Notes under the pieces: generated by a model
Database searches by the model: none
Told to the model about the DNA's origin: nothing
What the model saw: only the letters and a program-made list of their open reading frames with translations
Source of the DNA: Sphingobium naphthae
Lineage (GTDB): Bacteria > Pseudomonadota > Alphaproteobacteria > Sphingomonadales > Sphingomonadaceae
Direction: 5' to 3'
DNA length: 64,000 bases
Assembly: GCF_020782235.1 (NCBI RefSeq)
Contig: NZ_JAJGNO010000004.1
Coordinates: 349,383 to 413,382, forward strand
Program-made: the position numbers and the translations under genes
Part shown: piece by piece, positions 61,671 through 64,000 of the stretch
Position numbering within the stretch: the first letter of the stretch is position 1
How the letters are laid out: each line of letters starts with the position of its first letter

Positions 61671-62837
61671 ATGCGAATTGCATTCACTGACAAGGCGCTC
61701 AGCGCGCTTAAACCGAAGCCCGCGCGATATGAAATGCAGGACACATATTGCCCAGGCTTGAGCGTTCGCGTGACACCGGAGGGCCGGAAGACTTTCAACG
61801 TCAAGTATCGATACGGTTTGCAGCAAAAGCGAATGTCGCTCGGCATCTATCCCCGCATCTCATTGGCAGAAGCGCGGGCAAGGGCGATGGAGGCAATGCG
61901 CCATGTCGATGAAGGAACCGACCCCGCCAAGCGTCGCCGCCAGCCGGAGTTTCGGGTCGAGGCGGTCGTCACCGAGTTCATTCAACGCTACGCAAAGCCT
62001 CGCAATCGCAAATGGATGGAAAGCGAACGTATTCTGTGGCGCGAACTGGTTGCCGTATTCGGCCAGCGCGACATTCGTGAGATTAAGCGGGATCACATTA
62101 TTGAGATTATGGACGGTGCCGTTGACCGCGGCGCGCACTATCAGGCCAACCGCATCCTCGCCAACGTCCGCAAGCTGTTCAATTGGTGTATCGAGCGCGG
62201 CATCGTTGAAACGAGTCCGACCAATGGCCTTAAAGCGCCAACCAAGGAAGTTGCGCGCGACCGTCGCCTAAATGTGCCCGAAATGATTTCGTTGATGCGC
62301 GCTTGCCGTAATGACGTCTATCCGTTCCGTCAATTCGTGCCGTTGTTGCTCGCGACTGCTCAACGCCGAGGTGAGTTGGCAAATATGCGCTGGAGCGAGA
62401 TCGATTTTGCGGAAAAGACGTGGATCATCCCGGCGGAGCGTTCGAAGAATGGCAAAGCCCATTATGTGCCGCTCAGTGCCTACGCGCTCGAACTGCTCGC
62501 CGAGGTGCCTCGCTTCATCGACTGCGATTATGTGTTCACCACGACGCGACGATCGCCGGTGAGCGGCTTTAGCAAGGCCCTGCGGAGGCTGTGGCAAGCG
62601 ACAGGCGCCGACGACTGGCGCTATCATGATCTTCGCCGCACCGCCGCGTCAGGGATGGCACAGGCGCGCGTGCAACCTCACGTGATCGAGAAGATACTGA
62701 ACCACATCACAGGCAAGATCTCTGGCGTTGCGGCGGTCTATAACCGCTACGAGTATGAGGACGAGGCGCGAGAGGCACTCGAGGAATGGGGAGCTTACTT
62801 GGCGCGCCTCAGTGACGAGGTTGATGGTGTATTGTAA
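61671..62837 (+). CDS. Tyrosine recombinase (phage-type integrase)
   Basis: A 388-residue integrase of the P4/CP4 type. The N-terminal DUF4102 arm-binding domain reads MRIAFTDKALSALKPKPARY, YCPGLSVRVTPEGRKTF and LGIYPRISLAEARARA. The SAM-like core-binding domain follows (~95-185). The catalytic domain has Arg in ATAQRRGELANMRW (~232), His and Arg in YHDLRRTAAS (~319/322), His in LNHITG, and the nucleophile Tyr in AAVYNRYEY (~357). All key residues are present. Its position beside a tRNA-Lys fragment identifies the target gene. Confidence 0.95.
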   Translation: MRIAFTDKALSALKPKPARYEMQDTYCPGLSVRVTPEGRKTFNVKYRYGLQQKRMSLGIYPRISLAEARARAMEAMRHVDEGTDPAKRRRQPEFRVEAVVTEFIQRYAKPRNRKWMESERILWRELVAVFGQRDIREIKRDHIIEIMDGAVDRGAHYQANRILANVRKLFNWCIERGIVETSPTNGLKAPTKEVARDRRLNVPEMISLMRACRNDVYPFRQFVPLLLATAQRRGELANMRWSEIDFAEKTWIIPAERSKNGKAHYVPLSAYALELLAEVPRFIDCDYVFTTTRRSPVSGFSKALRRLWQATGADDWRYHDLRRTAASGMAQARVQPHVIEKILNHITGKISGVAAVYNRYEYEDEAREALEEWGAYLARLSDEVDGVL

Positions 62838-62881
62838 AATGCGATACAATGGGTTATATGCTGGCTGATTGGAGAACGATC

Positions 62882-63181
62882 ATGTCCCGAGCTGCCCAAC
62901 GCAAGGATCACCCACTTTCGATACGCCTGCCTGACGCCGACCTTGCGATCATTGATCGCGCAGCGCAGTTGCGCGGGCGTTCACGGACGGAGTTCATGCG
63001 CGACGCCGCCGTTCGTGCGGCTGAAGAGGCAATCATGGATACCAACTTGTTGCGAGTCAGCCCTGAGGCTTTCGACGCCTTTGTTGCGATGATGGATGCG
63101 CCCCCCGAACCCACTCCTGCTTTGATCGACTTGTTTAGGCGTACTGCGCCGTGGGAATCGGCGGCTAAGAAGAAGGCCTAG
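62882..63181 (+). CDS. DUF1778 antitoxin (TacA-like)
   Basis: A 99-residue ribbon-helix-helix antitoxin. The DNA-binding part is HPLSIRLPDADLAIIDRAAQ followed by RGRSRTEFMRDAAVRAAEE. The C-terminal ~35 residues (LSPEAF-like VSPEAFDAFVAMMDAPPEPT) should wrap the toxin. ATG 62882 has GGAGAA upstream. The GNAT toxin gene begins 6 bp after its stop. The pair should autoregulate as a type II toxin-antitoxin module. Confidence 0.9.
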   Translation: MSRAAQRKDHPLSIRLPDADLAIIDRAAQLRGRSRTEFMRDAAVRAAEEAIMDTNLLRVSPEAFDAFVAMMDAPPEPTPALIDLFRRTAPWESAAKKKA

Positions 63182-63187
63182 CTACCG

Positions 63188-63697
63188 TTGGTCATTTCCG
63201 CGCCTGAATCGCTGAATGAGAAGCACGACCTATCGCAGTTCACATGCGGCAAGCCGTCGCTAGACAACTGGTTGAAGAACAGGGCTCTTTCCAACCACAA
63301 ACGGGGCTTCACGGCGGTCATGGTCGTCCATGAAGCGGGCCGCGTTGTCGGCTACTATGGACTTGCACCTACTGCCGTTGTCCCGACTGCGATGCCGCGT
63401 TCTATCCGCACCGGACAGCCGCCCGATCCCATACCTTGTTTGTTGCTGGGGCAGTTGGCCACAGATATGAATTGGGCCGGGCGAGGTATCGGCTCGGGGC
63501 TTCTGAAGCACGCTCTGGAGCGTTGCATTGAGGCAGCAAAGCTCGTTGGCGGGCGCGCACTTATCGTCAACGCGGTGGACGAGGAGGCGGCGGCATTCTG
63601 GCAGCGTAGAGGGTTCCTGCCGTCGAAGGATGATCCAATGATCCTTTTCCGCTCAATCGCTGACATCGCGGCTTCCCTCGCGGCGGCAGAATCTTGA
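63188..63697 (+). CDS. GNAT-family toxin (TacT-like)
   Basis: A 169-residue N-acetyltransferase. TacT-type toxins acetylate the amino acid on charged tRNAs and stop translation. The acetyl-CoA motif is in MNWAGRGIGSGLLKHALER (~residues 95-113). The opening LNEKHDLSQFTCGKPSLDNW is typical of the DUF1778-linked GNAT group, and EEAAAFWQRRGFLPSKDDP is the C-terminal part. The start is a TTG at 63188. It lies in the integrative element and probably stabilises it. Confidence 0.88.
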   Translation: MVISAPESLNEKHDLSQFTCGKPSLDNWLKNRALSNHKRGFTAVMVVHEAGRVVGYYGLAPTAVVPTAMPRSIRTGQPPDPIPCLLLGQLATDMNWAGRGIGSGLLKHALERCIEAAKLVGGRALIVNAVDEEAAAFWQRRGFLPSKDDPMILFRSIADIAASLAAAES

Positions 63698-63715
63698 TAG
63701 GCGACGGAGGGAGTA

Positions 63716-63940
63716 TTGGCAGAATGGGGCGATTATCTGGGCATCCACATGGCGGATGGAAATGAACCGTTTGGGCAGGAAGTTCTGCAAGAGATCGCTG
63801 GAATAGCGGGCGTTGCTGATGACATCGATGCGATCGAGCGATTGCGGGTGGCATTGGTGCCAATGGGCAGAGAGTATCGCCGGATTATCGCAATGGTGCC
63901 GTCAGAACTAAAAAGCGCACCGGGTGTTGATTTCCACTGA
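63716..63940 (+). CDS. Hypothetical protein, 3' end cut by an IS21-like terminus
   Basis: A 74-codon frame starting at TTG 63716 behind GGAGGGAG. The protein begins MAEWGDYLGIHMADGNEPFG and is acidic, with no recognised family. The last four codons (VDFH and the stop) come from the insertion sequence end that begins near 63925, so the native C-terminus is lost. Confidence 0.5.
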   Translation: MAEWGDYLGIHMADGNEPFGQEVLQEIAGIAGVADDIDAIERLRVALVPMGREYRRIIAMVPSELKSAPGVDFH

Positions 63941-64000
63941 GAAGTGACCCGGGTAGGGCGTAAATTTCCGCTGAGAATTGACCCATGTTGAACTCGTCCC
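63925..64000 (+). mobile_element. IS21-family-like terminus (left end, runs past window)
   Basis: Two near-identical 20-bp repeats, TTTCCACTGAGAAGTGACCC (63931-63950) and TTTCCGCTGAGAATTGACCC (63965-63984), match at 18 of 20 positions and are spaced 34 bp apart. A TG-starting end with multiple short terminal repeats of this sequence is typical of IS21-like elements in alphaproteobacteria. The istA/istB genes would lie beyond the window. Confidence 0.7.

Noticed and set aside
1..64000. CRISPR array or cas genes
   Set aside because: No series of regularly spaced direct repeats and no Cas-like protein was seen.

Overview
The window is a stretch of a high-GC alphaproteobacterial chromosome, most likely from a sphingomonad (Sphingomonadales). 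The evidence is the protein families and gene orders: purM-purN divergent from DUF2066-hda-ppk-ppx, argH-small lipoprotein-lysA, many Tat-exported or TonB-linked proteins, and short GC-rich intergenic palindromes. The genus cannot be decided from the sequence alone.

Layout. Positions 1-6567 hold the end of a GH3 beta-glycosidase facing a GPH-type sugar symporter, a tRNA-Gln, a MarR regulator, a small lipoprotein, an EamA exporter, a crotonase, an SBF-type transporter and a phosphoribosyltransferase. A CrtI/PYROXD2-like oxidoreductase (6662-8266) is followed by a complete EmrAB/NodT-type tripartite drug pump (8279-12487), divergent from its TetR regulator with two matching operator-like dyads between them. 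At 13218-15732 lies a tightly coupled, unrecognised four-gene unit: a 46-residue acidic peptide, a HEAT-like protein, a His-rich cupin-like protein and an OmpR-type winged-helix protein without a clear receiver site. Then come an orphan response regulator, a siroheme-synthase-like gene, lysA, a small lipoprotein, argH and a TlpA-like lipoprotein.

At 21083-26563 a TonB receptor is followed by two Tat-exported PLP enzymes and an exported RidA protein, which suggests envelope-located amine/imine chemistry. Positions 26568-41335 are mostly housekeeping: Trm112, LonN, thioredoxin-TPR, MipA, DUF2141, fatty-acid hydroxylase family, prephenate dehydratase, membrane cytochrome c, polyphosphate metabolism with Hda, purM, and a purN fused to an MmcQ/YjbR domain. 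From 41597 to 58011 there are an ABC ATPase, a DUF559 gene bracketed by inverted palindromes, nadB, an exported hydrolase, a beta-lactamase-like lipoprotein, polA, a zinc-ribbon protein, a Bax1-type protein, cysS, a secreted TPR-CHAT protein, a tandem universal stress protein and an ABC-F ATPase.

The right end is accessory. A low-GC OLD-family ATPase/Toprim nuclease (58582-60396), probably an anti-phage gene, sits alone between ABC-F and a SugE/Gdx-like SMR gene. At 61055-61100 the 3' part of a tRNA-Lys(CTT) gene marks the left junction of an integrative element. The element carries a tyrosine integrase, a DUF1778-GNAT toxin-antitoxin pair and a short gene cut by an IS21-like end, and it runs past the window edge. 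No CRISPR array, rRNA operon or replication origin was seen.
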